Shown piece after piece: positions 6,865-12,994 of a stretch of 21,370 nucleotides of DNA. The first letter of the stretch is position 1. The number at the start of each line of letters is the position of its first letter. A program made the translations under genes and the position numbers. The notes below the pieces were generated by a model that worked only from the letters and a program-made list of their open reading frames with translations, had not been told where the DNA came from and did no database searches. Source of the stretch: JAJPIG01 sp035504735 (GTDB lineage: Bacteria; Desulfobacterota; Binatia; Binatales; Binataceae); contig DATJRJ010000068.1 of the NCBI GenBank assembly GCA_035504735.1, positions 1 to 21,370 of the forward strand. The letters are read 5' to 3'.

Positions 6865-8001
6865 ATGCGTGAAGTTGTCATCGTCGACGGTATCCGGACT
6901 GCGATCGCGCGCGCCGGAGCTGACCGCAGCTATTTTAAAACCATCCGCGCCGATGATCTGGCGGTCTTCTGCGTGCGCGACTTGCTGCAGCGCAATCCGG
7001 AAGTCGGTGCGAGTGAAATCGAGGATGTTGTCTTCGGCTGCGCGAATCAGTCGGGCGAGCAGAGCCTCAATATCGCGCGGATGATAGGGCTGCTATCGGG
7101 GCTGCCGGTCGAAGTCGCTGGCACCACCGTCGACCGCCAATGCGGGTCGGGTCTCCAGGCGCTCAACACCGCGGCACAATCGATCATGAGCGGCGCCGGC
7201 GAAATCGCGATTGCGGGCGGCGTCGAGCATATGACGCGCGTCCCGATGGGTTCGGGCGTCAATCCTAATCCGCGGCTGTTCGAGATGTTTCCGCCGGAAT
7301 GGGCCTCGATGGGCCTGACGGCGGAGCGGCTGGCTACGCTGCACGGCATCACGCGCCGCGAATCGGACGCTTACGCACTGCGATCGAATCAGCGGGCGGT
7401 GGCCGCGCGGGAACGATTCAAGGACGAAATCGTACCCGTGACGGTGGATGGGCAGCGGATCGATGTTGACCAGGGACCGCGCGCCGATACCAGTCTCGAG
7501 AAGCTGACGGCGCTCAAGCCGAGCTTTAAGCCGGACGGGCTGGTCACCGCAGGCAATTCGTCGCAGGTCAGCGATGGAGCCGCGGCGCTCCTCCTGATGA
7601 GCGCGGAACGTGCGCGCTCGCTGAACATCGCGCCGCTCGCCCGTATCGTCTCGATGGCGGTGGCCGGAGTACCGCCCGAAATCATGGGATGGGGTCCGGT
7701 TCCGGCGATCGAAAAAGCCTTGGCACGCGCACAGCTCAAGATGGGAGAGATTGAGTTGGTCGAGATTAACGAGGCCTTCGCCGCCCAGGTGCTGGCCTGC
7801 AATCGAACGCTCGGAATCGACGAGGAAAAGCTGAACATCAATGGTGGCGCTATTGCGTTGGGCCATCCGCTGGGATGCTCAGGTGCGCGGCTGATGGTCA
7901 CGCTGATCCACGAGATGCGCCGGCGCGGCGCATGCCTCGGGCTGGCAAGCTTGTGTATCGGCGTGGGTCAGGGTATCGCTACCGTGGTCGAGGCGGTCTG
8001 A
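6865..8001 (+). CDS. Acetyl-CoA acetyltransferase / 3-ketoacyl-CoA thiolase
   Basis: A 378-residue type II thiolase that condenses or cleaves acyl-CoA with acetyl-CoA. All catalytic elements are present: nucleophile Cys93 in TVDRQCGSGLQA, the NEAFA motif at 302-306, His334 in GGAIALGHPLGCSGAR and the second Cys364 in LCIGVGQG. VGQG in place of the commoner GGQG is seen in other thiolases and is not a defect. GAGGAAA ends 4 nt before the ATG. The gene follows the CoA-transferase after 10 nt and must share its transcript. The sequence does not separate a biosynthetic acetoacetyl-CoA thiolase from a degradative thiolase. At 378 residues it is a little shorter than the usual 390-395, the saving being in the loop domain around residues 130-150. 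Confidence 0.92.
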   Translation: MREVVIVDGIRTAIARAGADRSYFKTIRADDLAVFCVRDLLQRNPEVGASEIEDVVFGCANQSGEQSLNIARMIGLLSGLPVEVAGTTVDRQCGSGLQALNTAAQSIMSGAGEIAIAGGVEHMTRVPMGSGVNPNPRLFEMFPPEWASMGLTAERLATLHGITRRESDAYALRSNQRAVAARERFKDEIVPVTVDGQRIDVDQGPRADTSLEKLTALKPSFKPDGLVTAGNSSQVSDGAAALLLMSAERARSLNIAPLARIVSMAVAGVPPEIMGWGPVPAIEKALARAQLKMGEIELVEINEAFAAQVLACNRTLGIDEEKLNINGGAIALGHPLGCSGARLMVTLIHEMRRRGACLGLASLCIGVGQGIATVVEAV

Positions 8002-8045
8002 TTGCGGGAGTAGAACTGACCGTTCGGTCCGGTTAGAATCTCAAC

Positions 8046-8294
8046 GTGATGGATCCAGGCGAAATACAAAAACTTATTGAGCAGGGCTTGCCTGGCGCGC
8101 AGGTCGAGGTACGCGACACTACCGGCGGAGGCGATCATTTTGAGGCGTTGGTGATAAGCCCGCGCTTCGAGGGCATGGGTTTGGTCGAGCGCCATCAACA
8201 GGTCTACACTGCGCTCGGCGAGGCGATGCGCGCGCGAATCCATGCACTGGCGCTCAAAACGCTCACACCCGAGCAGCATCGGAATCGGAGGTAA
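8046..8294 (+). CDS. bolA: BolA family protein
   Basis: An 82-residue protein. The conserved core HFEALVISPRFEGMGLVERH (31-50) followed by QQVYTALGEAMRARIHALALKT is the BolA/IbaG helix-turn-helix-like fold. BolA proteins bind a monothiol glutaredoxin and share a [2Fe-2S] cluster through a conserved His, and that partner is encoded 7 nt downstream here. Start is GTG at 8046 or, one codon later, ATG at 8049. There is no Shine-Dalgarno sequence. TAGAAT at 8034-8039 would place transcription start at or next to the start codon, so leaderless translation is possible. An imperfect hairpin (8014-8034, 8 bp with one bulge) lies in the 44 nt gap after the thiolase. The IbaG-like branch is likely but not proven. 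Confidence 0.88.
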   Translation: MMDPGEIQKLIEQGLPGAQVEVRDTTGGGDHFEALVISPRFEGMGLVERHQQVYTALGEAMRARIHALALKTLTPEQHRNRR

Positions 8295-8301
8295 GGGACA
8301 A

Positions 8302-8634
8302 ATGGCGAACGCGATCGATCAGATCCAGGCGGCGATTACCGCTAACAAGATCTTGATCTTCATGAAGGGCAACCGAAGCTTTCCGATGTGCGGATTCTCG
8401 GCCGCCACGGTCCAAATCTTCGAGGAGATGGGCGCGCCCTTCGAGACCGTCGACGTGCTAGCTGACGAGGAAGTGCGCCAAGCGATCAAGATTTACAGCA
8501 ATTGGCCGACCATCCCGCAGGTCTATATAGACGGAAAGTTCGTCGGCGGATGCGATATCGTGCGCGAACTTTACGAATCGGGCGAACTGCAGGCTTTGGT
8601 CGAGAACGTGCTCGTCGAGGGCGCTCGCCAATAG
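8302..8634 (+). CDS. grxD: Monothiol glutaredoxin, CGFS type (Grx4/GrxD)
   Basis: A 110-residue cytoplasmic iron-sulfur carrier. The active site is CGFS with Cys30 (FMKGNRSFPMCGFSAATVQI). The GSH-binding surface follows: the IYSNWPTIPQVYIDGKFVGG segment carries the cis-Pro loop, and GGCDIV lies near 91-96. These proteins hold a glutathione-ligated [2Fe-2S] cluster as a homodimer or with BolA. The ATG at 8302 is chosen because GGAGGTAAGG lies just upstream and the family's alignment starts here. A longer open frame from 8242 would add 20 unrelated residues overlapping bolA. The 7 nt spacing from bolA implies co-translation of the two partners. Confidence 0.95.
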   Translation: MANAIDQIQAAITANKILIFMKGNRSFPMCGFSAATVQIFEEMGAPFETVDVLADEEVRQAIKIYSNWPTIPQVYIDGKFVGGCDIVRELYESGELQALVENVLVEGARQ

Positions 8635-8638
8635 CGAA

Positions 8639-8685
8639 AGCCGCCCGCGGGCGCCGCGGCTCGCCACGAAAGCCGGTTCTCGGCT
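8639..8685. terminator. Two small GC-rich hairpins between convergent grxD and doxX
   Basis: AGCCGC (8639-8644) pairs with GCGGCT (8656-8661) over an 11 nt GC-rich loop. AGCCG (8671-8675) pairs with CGGCT (8681-8685) over GTTCT, overlapping the doxX stop codon. They sit in the 49 nt gap between converging genes, where a shared terminator is expected. Neither has a U tract, so intrinsic termination is uncertain. Confidence 0.35.
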
Positions 8686-9082
8686 AGATGGGCACGCGGC
8701 GCTCACCGTCCAATCCGATGCGGCCCGCTCCATAAGCCGAGAGCGCGAGCAGCCCGCCCATCATGCAGAGATTTTTCAGATATTCGACGACCTCCCCGTG
8801 CGAAACGTGGAAGAGATAGGTAACCGGAATCAACCAGAGAAACAGGATGAACGCGACGATTCGCACGCGCAGGCCGAGGATCAGCAGAATTGAGCAGCCC
8901 AACTCGATCACAAGCGAAACCCATATCAGCGGCACCGCCGGACCGCGAGGTATCCCGGCCATCTTGACCAGGTAGTCAGCCATAGCAGGTGGATTCTGGA
9001 GCTTCTGAAGACCGGACCAGATGAAGATGGCTGCCACCAGGATGCGTGCGACCAAAACCTCGAGATCTCGCAGAAGCTGCAT
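8684..9082 (-). CDS. DoxX family membrane protein
   Basis: A 132-residue inner-membrane protein with four predicted helices: about 8-28 (VLVARILVAAIFIWSGLQKL, the DoxX hallmark ending in sGlqKL), 50-68, 72-92 and 104-122. The family pattern PxxxxxLVxxxElxxxxxLilGl appears as AVPLIWVSLVIELGCSILLI. DoxX-like proteins range from thiosulfate:quinone oxidoreductase subunits in archaea to redox and lipid-related membrane proteins in bacteria, so function is open. AGGAACCTA lies just before the ATG at 9082. The gene is divergent from the methanethiol-oxidase-like gene across a 199 nt spacer and convergent with grxD. Confidence 0.82.
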   Translation of the reverse strand: MQLLRDLEVLVARILVAAIFIWSGLQKLQNPPAMADYLVKMAGIPRGPAVPLIWVSLVIELGCSILLILGLRVRIVAFILFLWLIPVTYLFHVSHGEVVEYLKNLCMMGGLLALSAYGAGRIGLDGERRVPI

Positions 9083-9239
9083 TAGGTTCCTCCGCTGATC
9101 GATCTTAAAGGCCTACTTAGCATCAACTGGTCACGCCGTACATCAATTTTATCGGCCTTGAACCGGGCTCGCCTCGGTAACGCAGGACCTCCCTTCGCCG
9201 GCGGCCATGATGTCAGCGAGGTTGCACCGGGCCCCGAAG

Positions 9240-9251
9240 ATCACTAGTGAT
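9240..9251. promoter_or_regulatory. Perfect 12-nt palindrome in the doxX / SBP56-like divergent spacer
   Basis: ATCACTAGTGAT is a perfect inverted repeat 30 nt upstream of the SBP56-like start codon, within the 199 nt spacer (9083-9281) separating doxX from the cassette. Its position and symmetry suit a dimeric regulator's operator, but a single 12 nt palindrome can arise by chance. I see no other convincing promoter element in the spacer. Confidence 0.3.
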
Positions 9252-9281
9252 TTGGCAATCGCTCTTAGTGCAGGTGATTGA

Positions 9282-10676
9282 ATGCCGCTTTGGAAACCCG
9301 ACCAAACGTTCTATCCCTCGCCGCGAATGGCGATGCATGCGCCGCCCGAGAAGCATGCTTTCGTGGTGGCCTTCAATCCGACCCCCGCCAATGGCCGGCA
9401 CGACGCCTTGTGCGTGCTGGACCTTGACCCGCAATCGTCCACCTATGGCACGGTGGTGGGCCGGACCGAGATGCCGAACACCGGCGACGAGCTGCATCAC
9501 TTCGGCTGGAACGCCTGCAGCGCGGCGCTCTGCCCTTACGCCCCTCATCCGCACATCGAGCGGCGCTACTTTATCGTGCCGGGCCTGCGCTCCTCGCGCA
9601 TCCATATCATCGACACCAAGCCCGACCCGCGCGCGCCCAAGATCGTCCGGGTCATCGAGCCCGCAGAGCTGGCCGAGCGCAGCGGCTACAGCCGTCCGCA
9701 CACGATTCATTGCGGTCCCGACGCGATCTATATGAGCGCGCTGGGTGCACCGAGCGGCGACGGTCCCGGCGGCATCGCGCTGCTTGACCATGAAAGCTTC
9801 GACGTGCTGGGACGCTGGGAGGTCGACCGCGGTCCGCAATTCCTGGCTTATGATTTCTGGTGGCATCTCGGTTACGACGTCGCGATCTCCAGCGAATGGG
9901 GCACGCCCAACATGATTGAGAACGGCCTGGTTCCCGATCTGCTGCTGAGCAATCGCTACGGCCATTCGATCCATCTCTGGGATCTGCGCCGCCGCCGCCA
10001 TCTGCAATCGATCGATCTCGGCGCCGAAAACCAGATGGCCCTGGAGCTCCGACCGGCGCACGATCCCACGCGCACCTACGGTTTCGTCGGTGTGGTGATT
10101 TCAACCAAGGATCTTTCGGCTTCGATATGGCTGTGGCATCGCGGCGATAACGGATGGGCGGTGCGCAAGGTGATCGAGATACCGGCCGAGCCCGCCGATG
10201 AATCTGTGCTGCCACCCGCGCTCAAGCCGTTCAAGGCCGTGCCGCCGATCATCACCGATATCAACCTGAGCCTCGACGACCGGATGCTCTACATTTCGTG
10301 CTGGGGCACCGGCGACTTGCGTCAGTATGACGTGAGCGATCCGTTTCATCCCAAGCTCACCGGCACGGTGCGGATCGGCGGAATCGTGGCGCGCGCGGCC
10401 CATCCGAAGACTGGAGCGTCGGTCAACGGTGGACCACAGATGCTTGAGCTCAGCCGCGACGGCCAGCGAATCTACGTGAGCAACTCGCTGTACGGCGCAT
10501 GGGACGCGCAATTCTATCCCGATGGCATCAAGGGCTGGGTCGCCAAGCTTGACGCCAATCCAGCCGGAGGACTCAAGCTCGATAACGATTTCTTCGTCAC
10601 CTTCGAGGGCGAGCGGCCGCACCAGATTCGGCTCGAGGGCGGCGACGCCTCGTCCGATTCCTACTGCTATCCGTGA
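9282..10676 (+). CDS. Selenium-binding protein (SBP56) / methanethiol oxidase family
   Basis: A 464-residue seven-bladed beta-propeller protein. Family blocks are clear: DELHHFGWNAC (69-79), SRPHTIHC (137-144), QFLAYDFWW (186-194), ITDINLSLDDRMLYISCWGTG (324-344), NGGPQMLELS, SNSLYGAWDAQFYP (400-413) and the C-terminal GERPHQIRLEGGDASSDSYC. Bacterial MtoX and human SELENBP1 use copper held by conserved His to oxidise methanethiol to formaldehyde, H2S and H2O2. His72, His73, His140 and His447 here match those positions. Two differences stand out. There is no signal peptide, although characterised MtoX is periplasmic. The N-terminal Cys-rich segment of SELENBP1, around the selenium-binding Cys, is missing. 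AGGTG lies 6 nt before the ATG at 9282. The stop overlaps the next start by 4 nt. Family membership is firm, but methanethiol oxidation is inferred. No selenocysteine codon is involved. Confidence 0.9.
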   Translation: MPLWKPDQTFYPSPRMAMHAPPEKHAFVVAFNPTPANGRHDALCVLDLDPQSSTYGTVVGRTEMPNTGDELHHFGWNACSAALCPYAPHPHIERRYFIVPGLRSSRIHIIDTKPDPRAPKIVRVIEPAELAERSGYSRPHTIHCGPDAIYMSALGAPSGDGPGGIALLDHESFDVLGRWEVDRGPQFLAYDFWWHLGYDVAISSEWGTPNMIENGLVPDLLLSNRYGHSIHLWDLRRRRHLQSIDLGAENQMALELRPAHDPTRTYGFVGVVISTKDLSASIWLWHRGDNGWAVRKVIEIPAEPADESVLPPALKPFKAVPPIITDINLSLDDRMLYISCWGTGDLRQYDVSDPFHPKLTGTVRIGGIVARAAHPKTGASVNGGPQMLELSRDGQRIYVSNSLYGAWDAQFYPDGIKGWVAKLDANPAGGLKLDNDFFVTFEGERPHQIRLEGGDASSDSYCYP

Positions 10677-11314
10677 GCGGCGCCTGGCCGTGGCTCGCGG
10701 TAGCATTGCTCGGCGCCTATCACGGCATTGATCCGTCGATGGGCTGGCTGTTCGCGGTCGCGCTCGGATTGCAGGAGCGCAGCCGCGCCAAGGTGATCGA
10801 ATCGCTGTTCCCGATCGCCCTGGGCCATCTCATTTCAGTCGGCTTGGTGGTTGCGCTGGTCGCGTGGGCCCAGGGTGTCGTCGCCTCGTATTGGCTGCGG
10901 CCAGCAGGCGCCGCAGTCTTGATCCTGTTCGGGATCTTTCGACTCGCCAAGCCGCGCGCCCATCCGCGCTGGGTTGCGATGCGGGTCACGATGCCCGAGC
11001 TCGCGCTGTGGTCGTTCCTGATGGCCTCCGCACACGGCGCTGGCCTGATGCTTTTTCCGATTCTGATCGGCATGCCGGGACCCGCCGGGATGCATCATCA
11101 TGGTTTGGCCATGGCGATGGGCCATCCAACGCTACTGCGAGGCATCGCCGTGGTGCTGGTCCACACCGGCACGATGCTGCTGGTGATGGGCACGGTCGCG
11201 GTGCTGGTGTACGAATGGGTGGGACTCGCGATCCTGCGCAGCGCGTGGATCAATCTCGAGACCCTTTGGGCGGGCGCCTTGATCGCAGCCGGCCTGCTCG
11301 CGCTGGCGATCTAG
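10673..11314 (+). CDS. Six-helix membrane protein with NicO-like His motifs, coupled to the SBP56-like gene
   Basis: A 213-residue integral membrane protein with about six hydrophobic helices (near 5-33, 42-68, 72-92, 105-128, 146-175 and 190-212). Helix 1 carries LLGAYHGIDPSMGWLFAVAL (His17, Pro21) and helix 2 carries FPIALGHLIS (His52). The pairing HxxDP ... GLGH is the layout of the NicO/UreH/LysE superfamily of Ni/Co and related exporters. A third motif, SAHGAGLML, lies in helix 4, and the loop after it is rich in His and Met (GMHHHGLAMAMGHP). Transport or delivery of a transition metal is therefore plausible, copper being favoured by the neighbours, but not shown. Start is GTG at 10673, overlapping the upstream TGA as GTGA, so translation is coupled. 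Nearest named family is uncertain. Confidence 0.8.
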   Translation: MSGAWPWLAVALLGAYHGIDPSMGWLFAVALGLQERSRAKVIESLFPIALGHLISVGLVVALVAWAQGVVASYWLRPAGAAVLILFGIFRLAKPRAHPRWVAMRVTMPELALWSFLMASAHGAGLMLFPILIGMPGPAGMHHHGLAMAMGHPTLLRGIAVVLVHTGTMLLVMGTVAVLVYEWVGLAILRSAWINLETLWAGALIAAGLLALAI

Positions 11315-11396
11315 GTTAGGCTGCCGTCCCCGATACGTCCCACGCGCCGACCGGGAGGCTCGACCTGAGGATCGTGCAGAAGCGAACCGGACAATC

Positions 11397-11927
11397 ATGA
11401 GAACGCTGATTCCGCTTCTGGCCGCGGCCGCATTGGCGATTATCGCACCCGCAACAGCGATGTGCGCACCCACTCCGCAAGCGACTGGGTCCACGGCGGC
11501 GCGCCGGCCGATCGGGCCGCGGGCGTTCATGCCCGATGCGGCGGCGTCACGAATCGTGAGTGTTTCGCGGACCGGCGCCGCGCGAGTGCACCTCGTAATC
11601 GCCACGCAAGCGATCGCGGTGAAGGAGAACGGGCCACGGCAAACGGTCAAGCGCTTCGGTGAGGTTTATGCTTTCTCGCCCGCCTCGATCCTCGTGCATC
11701 AGAACCAGCCCACCATGATCACGTTCTGGAATCTGCAGCCCGACGACCAGCATGATTTCTCGATCGTCGATGCGAAGGGGAAGCCGCTGATGGATCTGCC
11801 GCTGGCGCCGCTATCACGAACTTCGTTCATCTTCACCTTCCATCGGCCCGGGATTTTCCAGTTCCGATGTCTGGTGCATCAGCCTGCGATGAGCGGGCAG
11901 ATTCTGGTGCTGCCGCCGGCGGAATAG
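11397..11927 (+). CDS. Exported cupredoxin (type-1 copper protein)
   Basis: A 176-residue protein with a Sec signal peptide (MRTLIPLLAAAALAIIAPAT, cleavage probably after AMCA near residue 24), a short disordered stretch, and a cupredoxin domain over about 85-173. Type-1 copper ligands can be assigned: His119 in PDDQHDFSIVD, then Cys158, His161 and Met165 in FRCLVHQPAMSGQI (C-x2-H-x3-M), the usual order at the end of a cupredoxin barrel. The loop lengths lie between amicyanin and plastocyanin types. It is expected in the periplasm or at the membrane as an electron carrier or copper handler. It begins 82 nt after the membrane protein gene, probably on the same transcript. A role as electron partner or copper source for the SBP56-like protein is suggested by context only. 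Shine-Dalgarno is weak. Confidence 0.88.
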   Translation: MRTLIPLLAAAALAIIAPATAMCAPTPQATGSTAARRPIGPRAFMPDAAASRIVSVSRTGAARVHLVIATQAIAVKENGPRQTVKRFGEVYAFSPASILVHQNQPTMITFWNLQPDDQHDFSIVDAKGKPLMDLPLAPLSRTSFIFTFHRPGIFQFRCLVHQPAMSGQILVLPPAE

Positions 11928-11970
11928 CCCTCCATCACGAAAAGCAGAATCCATTCGGAATGACAATCAG

Positions 11971-12699
11971 CTAATCGCGGCCGGCCTCGATGATCTTGTC
12001 GGCGAGCTCGAGCGGCCGCGTGAAGAGCGACTCATGGCTCCCGGGCATCTGGACCAGCCGATGAAGCCCGAGCCGGCTCGACATCCGCGGATGCCAGCCC
12101 CATTCACCGGGCGGCATGGCGGTATCCTCGGTGCAGTTGAGATAGCTGCGCGGGACGCCCAGCGAATAGAACGTCTTCAGATCGAGTTTATCGACAAAGC
12201 CCCGGTACGGTTCCGATGATAGGGTCGCGTAAGCGGCACGCGCCAATTCCTCGTCTGCATCGTTGATAAACACCTCGCGCCAGATGCCATAGGGCAGCAT
12301 CACGGTATTGTCGTCGGAGGCGGCCGCCATCCGCGCGAACAAATCGTGGTAATGGGGCGGGGTTTCGTCGAGCAGCGAGTGGCCGTCGAGCGGCACGAAC
12401 GCATTCCAGAACACCAGGCGATGCACGCGGTCGGGGATTGCCTCGGCGAGCTTCGCGATGATCGTGCCGCCGAAGCTGTGCCCGACCACCACCAGGTCAT
12501 AGAGGCGGCGTTGAATCACATAATCGATCACCGACTGAACGCAATCGGCGTGGCTGACATTTTTCGGCACATCCTTGCCATGACCCGCGATCGTCGGAGC
12601 ATAGGCCCTATGGCCTTTGCTCTCGAGCCGCCGGACTACCGGCGCCCAGGCTCCGCCATCATGCCATGAGCCGTGAACCAGCAAAAAATTGTACGCCAT
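11971..12699 (-). CDS. Alpha/beta hydrolase (esterase-like, methylesterase/HNL type)
   Basis: A 242-residue soluble alpha/beta hydrolase. Features: oxyanion loop NFLLVHGSWHDGGAWAPVVR (4-23), GHRAYAPTIAGHG (29-41), nucleophile Ser75 in VVVGHSFGGTI, and catalytic His222 in MPGSHESLF. The acid is probably Glu191 or Asp192 in CTEDTAMPPG. The layout resembles the plant methylesterase/hydroxynitrile lyase and bacterial salicylate or pyrethroid esterase group, but substrate cannot be read from sequence. The ATG at 12699 is chosen because GGAG lies 7 nt upstream and the fold starts at once. An open frame continuing to 12969 would add 90 residues encoded by the antisense of tRNA-Leu and is not real. 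It converges with the cupredoxin gene across 43 nt with no clear terminator. Confidence 0.88.
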   Translation of the reverse strand: MAYNFLLVHGSWHDGGAWAPVVRRLESKGHRAYAPTIAGHGKDVPKNVSHADCVQSVIDYVIQRRLYDLVVVGHSFGGTIIAKLAEAIPDRVHRLVFWNAFVPLDGHSLLDETPPHYHDLFARMAAASDDNTVMLPYGIWREVFINDADEELARAAYATLSSEPYRGFVDKLDLKTFYSLGVPRSYLNCTEDTAMPPGEWGWHPRMSSRLGLHRLVQMPGSHESLFTRPLELADKIIEAGRD

Positions 12700-12838
12700 C
12701 GTAGCACTCCGGAATCGATCTCGCCGCAGCCTGCGGCAACGCAGCGGTAGCGCGATTCTCACATCGAAGGCCAACCGATCGCAAACCGCGCGAGCGTGGC
12801 GATCGAGGAGCGTCGCGAACCAGCAGCGCATCGGGACC

Positions 12839-12867
12839 TTGTTGAATCGGCGCGCGCTTGGCAGAAT
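12839..12867 (+). promoter_or_regulatory. Possible promoter of tRNA-Leu
   Basis: TTGTTG (12839-12844), a 17 nt spacer and CAGAAT (12862-12867; four of six for -10) end 9 nt before the tRNA, which is the expected distance for a start of transcription at or just before its 5' end. The -35 matches only its first three positions. Confidence 0.4.
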
Positions 12868-12876
12868 TTGACCGGT

Positions 12877-12962
12877 GCCGAGGTGGCGAAACGGCAGACG
12901 CAGTGGACTCAAAATCCACCGTCCGTAAGGACATGCGGGTTCAAGTCCCGCCCTCGGCACCA
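12877..12962 (+). tRNA. tRNA-Leu (anticodon CAA), CCA encoded
   Basis: Acceptor GCCGAGG (12877-12883) pairs with CCTCGGC (12952-12958). A73 at 12959 is followed by an encoded CCA (12960-12962). The anticodon stem GTGGA/TCCAC encloses the loop CTCAAAA, giving anticodon CAA (12910-12912), which reads UUG. A long variable arm with a GTCC/GGAC stem (class II) and the T-arm GCGGG-TTCAAGT-CCCGC are present. Length and the A73 discriminator are typical for leucine. No integrase gene or duplicated 3' end is seen nearby. Confidence 0.97.
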
Positions 12963-12994
12963 ACAGCACACAACCAGATGTTTAGGAAGACACT

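Noticed and set aside
8242..8301. Upstream start for the glutaredoxin, giving 130 residues
   Set aside because: It overlaps bolA, lacks a ribosome site and adds residues with no family match. ATG 8302 follows GGAGGTAAGG.
9282..10676. Selenoprotein for the selenium-binding protein
   Set aside because: The frame has no internal TGA. Family members bind selenium through Cys or not at all and do not use selenocysteine.
12700..12969. 90-residue N-terminal extension of the alpha/beta hydrolase frame
   Set aside because: It is the antisense translation of tRNA-Leu and its flank (the familiar LLVPRAGLEPACPYG artefact). The real ATG at 12699 has a Shine-Dalgarno sequence and starts the fold.
12877..12994. 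tRNA-Leu as an integration site with a mobile element to its right
   Set aside because: No integrase, no duplicated tRNA 3' end was noticed and the flanking gene looks chromosomal in composition.
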